Positions 44,369-52,140 of a stretch of 52,140 nt of DNA are shown piece after piece. The notes under the pieces are model-generated. The model did not search any database and was not told where the DNA came from. It saw only the letters and a list, made by a program, of their open reading frames with translations. Position numbers and translations under genes: made by a program. Each line of letters starts with the position of its first letter. The first letter of the stretch is position 1. Source of the stretch: Corallococcus sp. CA053C (lineage in GTDB: Bacteria; Myxococcota; Myxococcia; Myxococcales; Myxococcaceae); assembly GCF_003611675.1 (NCBI RefSeq), contig NZ_RAWA01000022.1, positions 1-52,140 of the forward strand, in the 5' to 3' direction.

Positions 44369-45406
44369 TCAGTGCGCGGCGGGAGTCGCGTCCCGCACGG
44401 GCGCACCGGCCGTGGCCCGGGGCCTCACGCCCAGGCCGTGCCGTCGGGCGGCCGTGTCCACGATGCGCTGCACGAGCGCGTCGTAGCCCATGCCGCGCTC
44501 CTTCGCCCCCATGGCCACCTCGCACTGCGTCTCCAGGTAGGGGTTGGGGTTCACCTCCAGCAGGTAGGGCTCGTTGGTGCGGCTGGAGACGCGGAAGTCG
44601 ATGCGCGCGTAGTCCCGCAGCTTGAGCGCGCGGAACGCCGTCACCGCGGCGCGGCCAATGCGGCCCTGGAGTTCATCCGACAGGTCCGTGGGCAAGACGA
44701 GATGGGGACTGCCCGGCGACTCCGGCGCGAACTTCACCTCGCGGTTGGCGATCTTCATCCGCTTGCGGTTCCACCGCGAGCCGAAGTCCAGCTCCACCAC
44801 CGGGAGGACCTCCGGATCCGCCGCGTCCCCGACGACACCCACGTACAGCTCGCGGCCCTCGATGAACTCCTCCGCCAGCGCCTCGTCGTCGTACTCCTCG
44901 CGGATCTTCTTCACCCGCCGCGCCAGCCCCTCCATGTCCTTCTCGACGCCCAGGCCCATGGACGCGTCCGAGCGCGCGGGCTTCACCACCAGCGGGAAGG
45001 ACAAATCTCCATTCGTCTGGAACGACGTGCCGTCGAAGGTCGCGAAGCGCGGGGTGAGCACGCCGTGGAACTGGAGCAGCTGCTTCGTCAGCACCTTGTC
45101 CTGCGCGAGCAGCAGCCCCGCCGTGCCGGAGCCGGTGAAGGGCAGGCGCGCCAGCTCCAGGACGGCGGCGACGTTGACCTCCAGGCGGTAGTCCTCGGCG
45201 AACGTCTCGCAGAGGTTGAAGACCAGGTCCGCGCGGGCGCGCGTCACCAGCCGCACCAGGTCGGAGACGCTCTCGTCCACGCGCACGTCCACCGGCTCGT
45301 GGCCGGCCGCGCGCAGGGCCGCGCTCACCTGCGCCACCACGGCGTCGGGCGGTTCGTCCTTGGGCTGGTAGTGAAGGACGGCGATGCGAAGGGACTTCTG
45401 GGGCAT
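44369..45406 (-). CDS. ATP-grasp ligase (D-Ala-D-Ala ligase-like)
   Basis: 345 residues. N-terminal Rossmann-like domain (IAVLHYQPKDEPPDAVVAQV), then the ATP-grasp fold (about 100-325) with QDKVLTKQLLQ, LVVKPARSDASMGLG (glycine-rich loop), LAEEFIEGRELYVGVVGD, and the metal-binding end ARIDFRVSSRTNEPYLLEVNPNP. This is closest to the D-alanine-D-alanine ligase group, but the chemistry may be another amino-acid or peptide ligation. The start is 1 nt after the metallopeptidase stop, so the two genes are one unit. It is not beside cell-wall genes, so I do not call it ddl. Confidence 0.82.
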   Translation of the reverse strand: MPQKSLRIAVLHYQPKDEPPDAVVAQVSAALRAAGHEPVDVRVDESVSDLVRLVTRARADLVFNLCETFAEDYRLEVNVAAVLELARLPFTGSGTAGLLLAQDKVLTKQLLQFHGVLTPRFATFDGTSFQTNGDLSFPLVVKPARSDASMGLGVEKDMEGLARRVKKIREEYDDEALAEEFIEGRELYVGVVGDAADPEVLPVVELDFGSRWNRKRMKIANREVKFAPESPGSPHLVLPTDLSDELQGRIGRAAVTAFRALKLRDYARIDFRVSSRTNEPYLLEVNPNPYLETQCEVAMGAKERGMGYDALVQRIVDTAARRHGLGVRPRATAGAPVRDATPAAH

Positions 45407-45407
45407 G

Positions 45408-46478
45408 TCAGTCCTCGAAGAAGCGGTCGGTGTGGAGGTAGTTCATCGCCAGCACCGTGACGAGCGACGCCAACTGCATCGCGGCCTCGCGGCTGTCGTC
45501 CGGGTACAGCGTGAGGTTCAGCGCGGCGGTGCGCTCCGCCAGGTGATCCACGAGCGCGCGCACCACGCCCCGGCCCACGCCGGAGTAGTGGCCCACGGTG
45601 GACAGCAGGCGCTGGCGCTCCGCCTGCACCAGCGTCGCCGCGCTCACCGGGGCCTCGCCGGGCCCCCAGAAGATGTCCTCCAGCGCGTGGTCGAAGGAAT
45701 TGCGCAGCTCCAGGTCCACCTTCTCGTCCAGCTCGCGCTGGCGGTAGTGCTCCTGGACGGTGCCCTCCATCTCCTCGGTGGTGAGGTCCGGCTGCGCCAG
45801 CTGCACGAGAGGAGGTGAGCGGCCCACGCGCTTCGCCGTCGCCTCCACGTACTGGAGCTTCTTGAGCGCGCCCCAGCCCTGGTAGCGCTTCTCCCAGTCG
45901 CTGCCCGGCGTGAGCCACACGGCGAACGTCTCCGCGAAGTCCTCGTCCGGGTGCTTCTGCGCGTACCAGCCGGAGATGTGGAACACGTACCGGCGCGAGA
46001 AGGGCCGGGGCTTGTAGTCGTCCTGGTACGGCCGCCCGTAGTCGCCGAACACGCGGCGCCACTCGTCGGTGTCGTACAGGCGCCACGCGTAGTTGAAGGC
46101 GTGGCCGGCCTCGTGGCGCAGGTACATCAGGATTTCCGCCTCGGTCTCCGCGCTCCCCCCCAGCTCCGCCTCGATGGACAGCAGGTCCGGATCCGCCAGG
46201 TAGAAGGGCAGGCCGATGACGGGCACCCCGGACGGACAGCCCCACTCGTCGGACAGGTAGCACTGGGGTTTGAACGACAGCCCCTTGGCCTCCAGCTCCG
46301 CGTGGAGCTGCGCGATGTAGCGCTCCAGCGGCGTGCCTGAGAGGCGCAGGGACAGGTCCTTGATGCGCGCCTGGAGCAGGGCCTCACGGCGGGGCGACAG
46401 CCGGCCCCGGCCGTCCGCTCCCTCGGAGGGGTGCTTTTCGCGCAGCACCCGCGTTTCGGGCTGGGTGGAGGGCATCAT
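45408..46478 (-). CDS. Zinc metallopeptidase (Peptidase_Mx-like)
   Basis: 356 residues, cytoplasmic. HEAGHAFNYAWRLY carries the HExxH metal site (His122, Glu123, His126); the third ligand is probably Glu183 in DEDFAETFAVWL. This is the 'putative zinc-binding metallopeptidase' family (PF15887-like). The start is one of two tandem ATGs at 46478/46475 with AAAGGG upstream. The downstream ATP-grasp ligase starts 1 nt later. A peptidase and a peptide-bond-type ligase in tight linkage suggest a small-molecule or peptide-modifying pathway. Confidence 0.8.
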   Translation of the reverse strand: MMPSTQPETRVLREKHPSEGADGRGRLSPRREALLQARIKDLSLRLSGTPLERYIAQLHAELEAKGLSFKPQCYLSDEWGCPSGVPVIGLPFYLADPDLLSIEAELGGSAETEAEILMYLRHEAGHAFNYAWRLYDTDEWRRVFGDYGRPYQDDYKPRPFSRRYVFHISGWYAQKHPDEDFAETFAVWLTPGSDWEKRYQGWGALKKLQYVEATAKRVGRSPPLVQLAQPDLTTEEMEGTVQEHYRQRELDEKVDLELRNSFDHALEDIFWGPGEAPVSAATLVQAERQRLLSTVGHYSGVGRGVVRALVDHLAERTAALNLTLYPDDSREAAMQLASLVTVLAMNYLHTDRFFED

Positions 46479-46681
46479 CCCTTTGCTAGGTAAGGCGCGC
46501 GGGGAGGGATGGACAGCCCGGCGACCTCACGCCAGCAGCCGGCCGGCCGAGCCCTCGAAGGGAGGGAGCATGGGGGCGGAGGGTGGTGTGGTCCTCCGCG
46601 GACACACGGGCATTTTTCCAGTGGGAACCCGACCCGCCGCGACATAGGGAATTGTTTCCGTGACCCAGGAGCCACGCTGAG

Positions 46682-49675
46682 ATGAGTCAGGAGCCCCCGC
46701 TGGCACCCGAAGCCCTCTTCACGGGGGGCAGCCAGATGCACGCGCTCGTGCGAGCGCATGACTGGGCCTCCACTCCGGTGGGCCCGGTGGCCTCCTGGCC
46801 CACGAGCCTCAAGGTGCTGGTGAAGACGCTGCTCGGGTCGCGCTACCCCATGATCCTCACGTGGGGGCCGCAGCTGAGCCAGTTCTACAACGACGCCTAT
46901 TCGGCGGTGATTGGCGACAAGCACCCGGGCGCGCTGGGCACGGACATCCGGGGCACGCTGGCGGAGGCGTGGGACGCGCTGGGGCCGCTCGTGATGGAGG
47001 CCATGACGACGGGCGCCGCCAGCTGGGTGCCCGCGCTGATGCTGCTCCTGGAGCGCAGCGGCTACCGCGAGGAGTCCTACTTCGACGTCAGCCACGCGCC
47101 CGCCTACGACGACACGGGCGCCATCGGCGGCATGCTCGCGGTGTGCGCCGAGGTGACGCAGCAGGTGCTGAGCAGTCGGCGCATGCGGCTGTTGCGCGAC
47201 CTGTCCGCCCGGGCGTCGGACACGCGCAGCGTGACGAAGACGTGCCGCGACCTGATGTCCGCCGTGGCCGAGCACCCGCTGGACGTGCCCTTCGCGCTGC
47301 TCTACCTGCGCTCGGCGGATGGCCGGACGCTGACGTTGAGCGGCTCCGTGGGCGTGGCGCCCGGAGGGCCGCTGAGCCCGGAGTCCGTCGCGCTGGATTC
47401 CACGCTGCCAGGGGCGGCGCCGTTCCTGCGCGCGCTCGAAGGCGGGCCGGTGCGACGGGACGGCCTGGAGGCCCTGCTGTCACTGCGCGGGGGCCCCTTC
47501 GGAGACGCGGTGGGTTCGCTCCTGCTCCAGCCGCTCGCGGGCGCGGGCACGTCCGCGCCGCTGGGCGTGCTCGTCACCGGCCTGTCCCCGAACCGGGCCT
47601 TCGACGAGGGCTCCGCGTCCTTCTTCGAGCTGTTGGGCGCGCAGGTGGCGGTGGCGCTGCGCAACGCGCGGGCCTACGAGGAGGAGCGCCAGCGCGCTGA
47701 ACAGCTGGCGGAGCTGGACCGGGCGAAGACGGCCTTCTTCCACAACATCTCCCACGAGTTCCGCACGCCGCTCACGCTGATGATGGGCCCGCTGGAGGAC
47801 GTGCTCGCGCAGGCCCAGGTGACGGAAGCGGCGCGGCGAGACCTGGAGGTCGTCCACCGCAACGCGGGCCGCCTGCTGCGGCTGGTGAACACGCTGCTGG
47901 ACTTCAGCCGGCTGGAGGCGGGCCGGAGCGATTCGCGCTTCGAGCCCATCGACCTGGCCGCGCTCACGCTGGATCTCGCGAGCAACTTCCGCTCCGCGGT
48001 GGAGCGCACGGGGCTGGCCTTCACGGTGGACTGCGCGCCGCTGCCGGAGCCCGTCTACGTGGATCCGCGCATGTGGGAGAAGGTTGTCTTCAACCTGCTC
48101 TCCAACGCGCTCAAGTTCACCTTCACGGGCCTCATCGCCGTGCGGCTGACGGCCGGCGACGGCGACGTCGTCCTCACCGTCTCCGACACGGGCACGGGCA
48201 TCCCGGCCGCGGAGCTGCCGCACCTCTTCGAGCGTTTCCACCGCGTGCGCAACGCGCGCAGCCGCACCCACGAGGGCACCGGCATCGGGCTGGCGTTGGT
48301 GCGTGAGCTGGTGGCGCTGCACGGCGGCGACGTGCGGGTGGAGAGCCGGGAGGGACAGGGCACGACCTTCACGGTCCGCCTCCCCCGGGGCATGGCGCAC
48401 CTGCCGTCCGAGCGCATCCTCGCGCCGCGCGAAGAGGAATCCCTGTCGCAGGGCGCGCGCCCCTTCGTCCAGGAGGCCGAGCGCTGGGCGGACGTGGTAC
48501 CGGAGGCCCCGGTGACGACGGTGTCGCTCTCCGGCATGGGCGCGGCGCCGAGCGTGGAGGCGCCCCGGCAGCGCGTGCTCGTCGCGGACGACAACGTGGA
48601 CATGCGCGAGTACATGGCGCGCGTGCTGGCCCCCTCGTTCGACGTGGTGCTGGCGGCGGACGGACAGTCCGCGCTGGACGCCGCGCGCGCGAACCCGCCG
48701 GACCTGGTGCTGACCGACGTGATGATGCCCCGGCTGGGCGGCTTCGGCCTGCTGCGCGCGCTGCGCGAGACGCCCGCCACGCGCGCCATCCCGGTGGTGA
48801 TGTTGTCCGCGCGCGCGGGTGAAGAGGCCGCGGTGGAGGGGCTGGAGGCGGGCGCGGACGACTACCTGGTGAAGCCCTTCAGCGCCCGGGAGCTGGTGGC
48901 GCGCGTGCGCTCCATGCTGGAGCTGGCGCGGATGCGGCGCGACTCGCTGCGACAGGAGCTGGTCGCAGCCTCCCTGCGCGAGAGCCTCCAGGCCCGCGAC
49001 GACTTCCTCGCGGTGGCGAGCCACGAGCTCAAGACGCCGCTGGCCGCCTTCCGCCTCCACCTGGAGCGGCTGGAGCGCGGCCTGGGCGACGAGGCCCGCA
49101 ACCGCGTGCAGAGCCCGCTCGCGTCCGCGGGCCGGCAGGTGCAGCGGCTGCACGCGCTGATGGAGACGCTGCTGGACGTGTCGCAGCTCACCACGGGCCG
49201 GCTGGCGTTGGACCTCAACGACGTGGACCTCACCTCCGTGGTGGGGGACGCCGTGGCGCGGCTGCGCGACGAGGTGGAGCGGCTGGGCGTGAAGGTGACG
49301 CTGGAGGCGACCGCGCCGCTCGTCGGCCGGTATGACCGGCTGCGCATCGACCAGGTGGTGACGAACCTGCTGGCGAACGCGGCGAAGTACGGCCAGGGCC
49401 GCCCCATCGAGGTGCGCGTGGCCGCCGGAGACGGCACCGCGCGCGTCACCGTGCGCGACGAGGGCATTGGCATCAGTCCGGAGGACCGGGCGCGCATCTT
49501 CGAGCGCTTCGAGCGCGCGGTGCCCGGCCGCAACTACGGAGGCCTGGGCCTGGGGCTGTGGATCGCCCGGCAGGTGGTGGAGGCGCACGGCGGCCGCATC
49601 TCCGTGGACAGCGCGCCGGGCGCGGGCGCGACCTTCGTGGTGGAACTGCCCCTGGAGGGGCTCAAGGCCGCCTGA
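46682..49675 (+). CDS. Hybrid sensor kinase with two kinase cores (PAS-GAF-HisKA-HATPase-REC-HisKA-HATPase)
   Basis: 997 residues without membrane helices. PAS-like sensor (about 30-160), GAF-like domain (165-335), first HisKA with His358 in FFHNISHEFRTPLTLMMGPL, first HATPase (about 455-570; NLLSNALKFT, SDTGTGIPAAEL), receiver (630-745; Asp679 in LVLTDVMMPRLGG), second HisKA with His781 in FLAVASHELKTPLAAFRLHL, and second HATPase to the end (NLLANAAKYGQG, DEGIGISPED). It could pass phosphate internally from His358 to Asp679, with a second core reading the result. ATG 46682 is preceded by GGAG. It is transcribed alone, with a hairpin after its stop. Confidence 0.9.
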   Translation: MSQEPPLAPEALFTGGSQMHALVRAHDWASTPVGPVASWPTSLKVLVKTLLGSRYPMILTWGPQLSQFYNDAYSAVIGDKHPGALGTDIRGTLAEAWDALGPLVMEAMTTGAASWVPALMLLLERSGYREESYFDVSHAPAYDDTGAIGGMLAVCAEVTQQVLSSRRMRLLRDLSARASDTRSVTKTCRDLMSAVAEHPLDVPFALLYLRSADGRTLTLSGSVGVAPGGPLSPESVALDSTLPGAAPFLRALEGGPVRRDGLEALLSLRGGPFGDAVGSLLLQPLAGAGTSAPLGVLVTGLSPNRAFDEGSASFFELLGAQVAVALRNARAYEEERQRAEQLAELDRAKTAFFHNISHEFRTPLTLMMGPLEDVLAQAQVTEAARRDLEVVHRNAGRLLRLVNTLLDFSRLEAGRSDSRFEPIDLAALTLDLASNFRSAVERTGLAFTVDCAPLPEPVYVDPRMWEKVVFNLLSNALKFTFTGLIAVRLTAGDGDVVLTVSDTGTGIPAAELPHLFERFHRVRNARSRTHEGTGIGLALVRELVALHGGDVRVESREGQGTTFTVRLPRGMAHLPSERILAPREEESLSQGARPFVQEAERWADVVPEAPVTTVSLSGMGAAPSVEAPRQRVLVADDNVDMREYMARVLAPSFDVVLAADGQSALDAARANPPDLVLTDVMMPRLGGFGLLRALRETPATRAIPVVMLSARAGEEAAVEGLEAGADDYLVKPFSARELVARVRSMLELARMRRDSLRQELVAASLRESLQARDDFLAVASHELKTPLAAFRLHLERLERGLGDEARNRVQSPLASAGRQVQRLHALMETLLDVSQLTTGRLALDLNDVDLTSVVGDAVARLRDEVERLGVKVTLEATAPLVGRYDRLRIDQVVTNLLANAAKYGQGRPIEVRVAAGDGTARVTVRDEGIGISPEDRARIFERFERAVPGRNYGGLGLGLWIARQVVEAHGGRISVDSAPGAGATFVVELPLEGLKAA

Positions 49676-49689
49676 CGCAGAACGAAGAA

Positions 49690-49719
49690 GGGGCCCCGGG
49701 GCGTGCGGCCCGGGACCCC
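49690..49719. terminator. Bidirectional hairpin between convergent kinase and aminopeptidase genes
   Basis: An 11-bp inverted repeat with one mismatch (GGGGCCCCGGG 49690-49700, CCCGGGACCCC 49709-49719) and an 8-nt loop. It lies 14 nt after the kinase stop and 38 nt from the stop of the opposing gene, so it can terminate both. Confidence 0.6.
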
Positions 49720-49757
49720 CTCAGGTGCTGCCTGTGCTTCAGCTCAACGAGGGTGCA

Positions 49758-51818
49758 TCACGGCCCGACGGCGAACACCAGGTCGTCGCGGTCGTTGTAC
49801 TCGTTGGAGACGCACGCGCTGGTGGTGCTGCTGCTGCCGTAGCGGAACTGCGCGCGCACGGCCTGGGTGGCGCCAGCGGGCAGCGTGTACGTGGCCGACA
49901 GCGTCACGGTGCCCGCGGCCGTCGGGGTGATGCTGGTGCCAATCTGCGTCCAGACGGGCGTCGTCGCGGTGGCGTTGGCCGTGTAGAAGAACTCCAGCCG
50001 GTCCGACGACGGGCTGGCGTAGGCCCACACCGTGGCCTCCACCTTCACCTGCTTGCCCGGAGCGAAGGGCGTGCCGTCCACGGTGGACACCTTGACGCCG
50101 TCCAGGGACTCGTCGTTGTGGTAGGTGCCGCCGCTGCCGTCGGCGCAGAGGCCGCGCAGCGTGTTGGGGTAGTTCAGCTCCGGCCCGCGCGTGCCGCGGC
50201 CATTGAAGGCCGTGCCGCTGTCGCACGTGGCGTTCACCGCGCTGCAGCGCAGCGTCTTGAGCGTGCTGTCATAGGTGCCGGCCGTGGACACGTTCGTCAC
50301 CGTCACCGTCCGGGCCGTCGTCGTGGCGGAGTTGCCCGCGCTGTCGGACGCCTTCGCCGCCACGGTGTGGCTGCCGTTGGCCACCGTGCGGCTGTCCCAC
50401 GCGAAGCTGTAGGGCGAGGTGAAGGACGTGCCCTTCACCGCGCCGTCCACCAGGAACTCCACCTTGTTGACGCCCACGTTGTCGGTGGCCGTCGCGGCGA
50501 TGGACACGGTGCCCGTCACAGTCGCGCCGCTGGCGGGCGAGGTGAGCGACACGGTGGGGTCCGTGGTGTCGGAGGGCAGGCCCGGCAGGGTGCCCTTGCC
50601 CAGCTCCGCCAGGTACGCCGCCGCGATGCGCGCGAACTTCAGCGCGTTGGCCGCGTTGCCGCCGGTGCTGTTGGCCAGCGTGTCGTTGGCCGTGTGGATG
50701 TTGGGGTTGTCCTGGCTCAGCAGGGCTTCGAACGGGATGGACGCCGGGTAGCCCTGGGCGTTCCACGACGCGTGGTCCGAGCAGCCGTAGCCGCAGGTGA
50801 TGTTGGAGCGCGTGTAGCCCGTGTACGTGTCGATGAGGGAGCCCAGGAACGCGTTCTGCGCCGCGTTGGTGTTGTCGGTGACGAGCGTCACCTCCACCGT
50901 GGAGCCGCGGTAGTTGGTCATGTCCAGTTGGAGCACGCCCACCACGGTGCCGAGCGTCGCGGGATCCGCCTTGTGCGCCTGCGCGATGGCCTGCGAGCCC
51001 AGGAGGCCCACCTCCTCCGCCGCGTACGCCATGAACTTCACCGTGCGCGCCGGCTTGTAGCCCTGGGCCATCGCGACGCGGAACACCTCGGAGAGCGTGG
51101 CCACGCCGGAGGCGTCGTCATCCGCGCCGGGCGCCGTCGCCGAGGGACGGCTCGACGAGGGCACGTCGAGGTTGATGGAGTCCAGGTGGCCGCCAATCAC
51201 CACCACCTCGTTGGGGCTGACCGTGCCCTGGATGGTGGCGATGACGGAGGGCTGGCTCCAGCTGCTGTGCGCGTAGAGCGCCACCGTCACGTCGGGACGG
51301 CCCGCCGCGTAGGACAGCCACGTGTCCCGGAGCCAGTTGGACGCCTGCACGGAGCTGGTGGAGCCGTTGTAGTAGCGGTTCGTGTAGCTGGACAGCTGCG
51401 TGATGGTGCTGCGCAGGCTGGGCTCCTGGAGGCCGGCGAACAGCGAATTGACCACCGACGCGTTGTCCAGCGTGTAGCTCACCAGCGTCTGCGTCAGCGA
51501 CGGCTGCGCGGGGGCCAGCGCCGCCAGCGCCGCCTCCTGCGTGTCGTGCGTCATGAAGCCCGCGCAGCGGTGGTACTTGTCGTGCATCAGCTGCGACACC
51601 GTGCCCAGCTGCCCTTCATTCATCTTGAGCACGCTCACGCCGTTCGCCTCGCGAACCAGCGTGGGCGCGGTGCCGCCCGCCGCGCGGAACGACGTGCGCA
51701 CCGAGTCCAGCGCCTCCGAACCGATGGTGATGTAGACCTCGCGCTCGCGCGCTTCCTGCGCGGAGGCGGTGACGCAGCACAACGACAGGACGACGGGGGC
51801 CAACTTCTTCCAACGCAT
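49758..51818 (-). CDS. Secreted M28-family leucine aminopeptidase-like protein
   Basis: 686 residues from ATG 51818, which has GGAGCGGAAC upstream; the frame open to 52007 has no support. Signal peptide, a propeptide-like region (about 22-145), then the catalytic domain with two-zinc ligands: His211 in VVVIGGHLDSIN, Asp in GADDDASG, Glu268-Glu269 in AAEEVGLLGS, Asp299 in LQLDMTNY, His375 in NIHTAND. CGYGCSDH (Cys342, Cys346) corresponds to the disulfide of Vibrio leucine aminopeptidase. An Ig-like domain (about 420-510) and a C-terminal beta domain to 686 follow; both probably attach to surfaces. It removes N-terminal residues from peptides, useful in predation. Confidence 0.92.
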   Translation of the reverse strand: MRWKKLAPVVLSLCCVTASAQEAREREVYITIGSEALDSVRTSFRAAGGTAPTLVREANGVSVLKMNEGQLGTVSQLMHDKYHRCAGFMTHDTQEAALAALAPAQPSLTQTLVSYTLDNASVVNSLFAGLQEPSLRSTITQLSSYTNRYYNGSTSSVQASNWLRDTWLSYAAGRPDVTVALYAHSSWSQPSVIATIQGTVSPNEVVVIGGHLDSINLDVPSSSRPSATAPGADDDASGVATLSEVFRVAMAQGYKPARTVKFMAYAAEEVGLLGSQAIAQAHKADPATLGTVVGVLQLDMTNYRGSTVEVTLVTDNTNAAQNAFLGSLIDTYTGYTRSNITCGYGCSDHASWNAQGYPASIPFEALLSQDNPNIHTANDTLANSTGGNAANALKFARIAAAYLAELGKGTLPGLPSDTTDPTVSLTSPASGATVTGTVSIAATATDNVGVNKVEFLVDGAVKGTSFTSPYSFAWDSRTVANGSHTVAAKASDSAGNSATTTARTVTVTNVSTAGTYDSTLKTLRCSAVNATCDSGTAFNGRGTRGPELNYPNTLRGLCADGSGGTYHNDESLDGVKVSTVDGTPFAPGKQVKVEATVWAYASPSSDRLEFFYTANATATTPVWTQIGTSITPTAAGTVTLSATYTLPAGATQAVRAQFRYGSSSTTSACVSNEYNDRDDLVFAVGP

Positions 51819-52140
51819 GTTCCGCTCCGATTCGCGGGCCCGGGCCCGCCCTGCGTGAACGCCGCCCGTGCGCCCCAGGCCCGGTGTCGGGCCCTGGCTG
51901 ACTCCCTGGATTGCACGGTGAGAACCACCCACGTCCCGTGCCGGGGCTCGCGCCCCGACCTCGTGGGTTGGCGGCGCATCCTGTGTAATTCCAGACGGCC
52001 CCGTCAAGACAGAGAGCAGCGTGAAACACGCTGAAGCTGAAACAGCCCAATCAGAAGGGATTGACGCACCCCGGCCACGCGCGGACTCACGCGACGCGGG
52101 TCGTCGCGGTGTCTAGTGCGGGTGGCGGCGGGGAGGGGTG
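51819..52140. other. Right-edge intergenic region
   Basis: About 320 nt upstream of the aminopeptidase gene with no confident gene. It probably holds the aminopeptidase promoter: an AT-richer stretch lies near 51980-52060, but I could not fix a -35/-10 pair. Open frames reaching the window edge could be the end of a neighbouring gene, which cannot be judged here. Confidence 0.35.
52017..52033. repeat. Inverted repeat CAGCGTG-AAA-CACGCTG
   Basis: A perfect 7-bp inverted repeat with a 3-nt centre, about 200 nt upstream of the aminopeptidase start. It could be an operator; no regulator gene is nearby. Confidence 0.35.

Noticed and set aside
39866-45460. A very long plus-strand open frame (over 1800 codons)
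   Set aside because: It lies antisense to six well-supported minus-strand genes, has no known domain and shows the Arg/His/Gly-rich composition of a high-GC shadow frame.

Overview
The window is very GC-rich DNA with dense genes, GTG and TTG starts and little intergenic space. The gene content (a Sit-type lipoprotein toxin with immunity gene, large NRPS genes, many two-component and chemoreceptor proteins, many lipoproteins, MprF/AcvB) points to a predatory myxobacterium of the Myxococcaceae, probably Corallococcus- or Myxococcus-like. The genus is inferred from gene content, not from a marker gene. I saw no rRNA, tRNA, insertion sequence, prophage or CRISPR array.

Region 1 (1-15.2 kb) is housekeeping and envelope genes: a zinc-finger anti-sigma-like gene cut by the left edge, its ECF sigma factor, a frameshifted remnant of a PQQ sugar dehydrogenase, an FAD monooxygenase, a 1250-residue lipoprotein with three c-type heme motifs, a FadL porin, a 33-residue lysine-rich protein, a hemolysin III homologue, an ice-binding-domain lipoprotein, a 7TM chemoreceptor-like protein, two small secreted proteins, an alpha/beta hydrolase and a DUF1360 membrane protein. 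Several clear hairpin terminators separate them.

Region 2 (15.6-17.5 kb) is a toxin-immunity pair: a SitA-like lipoprotein with a C-terminal nuclease-like domain and an overlapping DUF2019-like immunity gene.

Region 3 (17.5-28.8 kb, minus strand) is a compact biosynthetic operon. A first NRPS (A-PCP-C-A-PCP) is followed by a second, C-A-PCP-TE, that is fused in one polypeptide to a full MFS exporter, and then by a DUF6875-like protein. The assembly line predicts a three-residue product. The thioesterase has Cys in place of the nucleophilic Ser, and the third A domain has an aspartate-like pocket. Next to it, divergently transcribed, is mprF-acvB (aminoacyl-phosphatidylglycerol synthesis and probable hydrolysis) behind a candidate sigma-54 promoter.

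Region 4 (33.3-34.8 kb) is a secreted-effector-like gene overlapping a small lipoprotein gene. The C-terminus of the former carries a D-x-Y-N-x5-H motif spaced like the colicin M active site, so the two may be a second toxin-immunity pair.

Region 5 (34.9-52.1 kb) is signalling and transport: a degenerate receiver protein, a MATE exporter, an operon of hybrid kinase, double KaiC ATPase and CheY-like regulator, a GH30 glycosidase with a ricin-type lectin domain, a FUSC exporter in a row with an ATP-grasp ligase and a zinc metallopeptidase, a double-kinase hybrid sensor and a secreted M28 aminopeptidase. Secreted hydrolases, exporters, toxins and a peptide pathway fit a predatory, socially competing soil bacterium.
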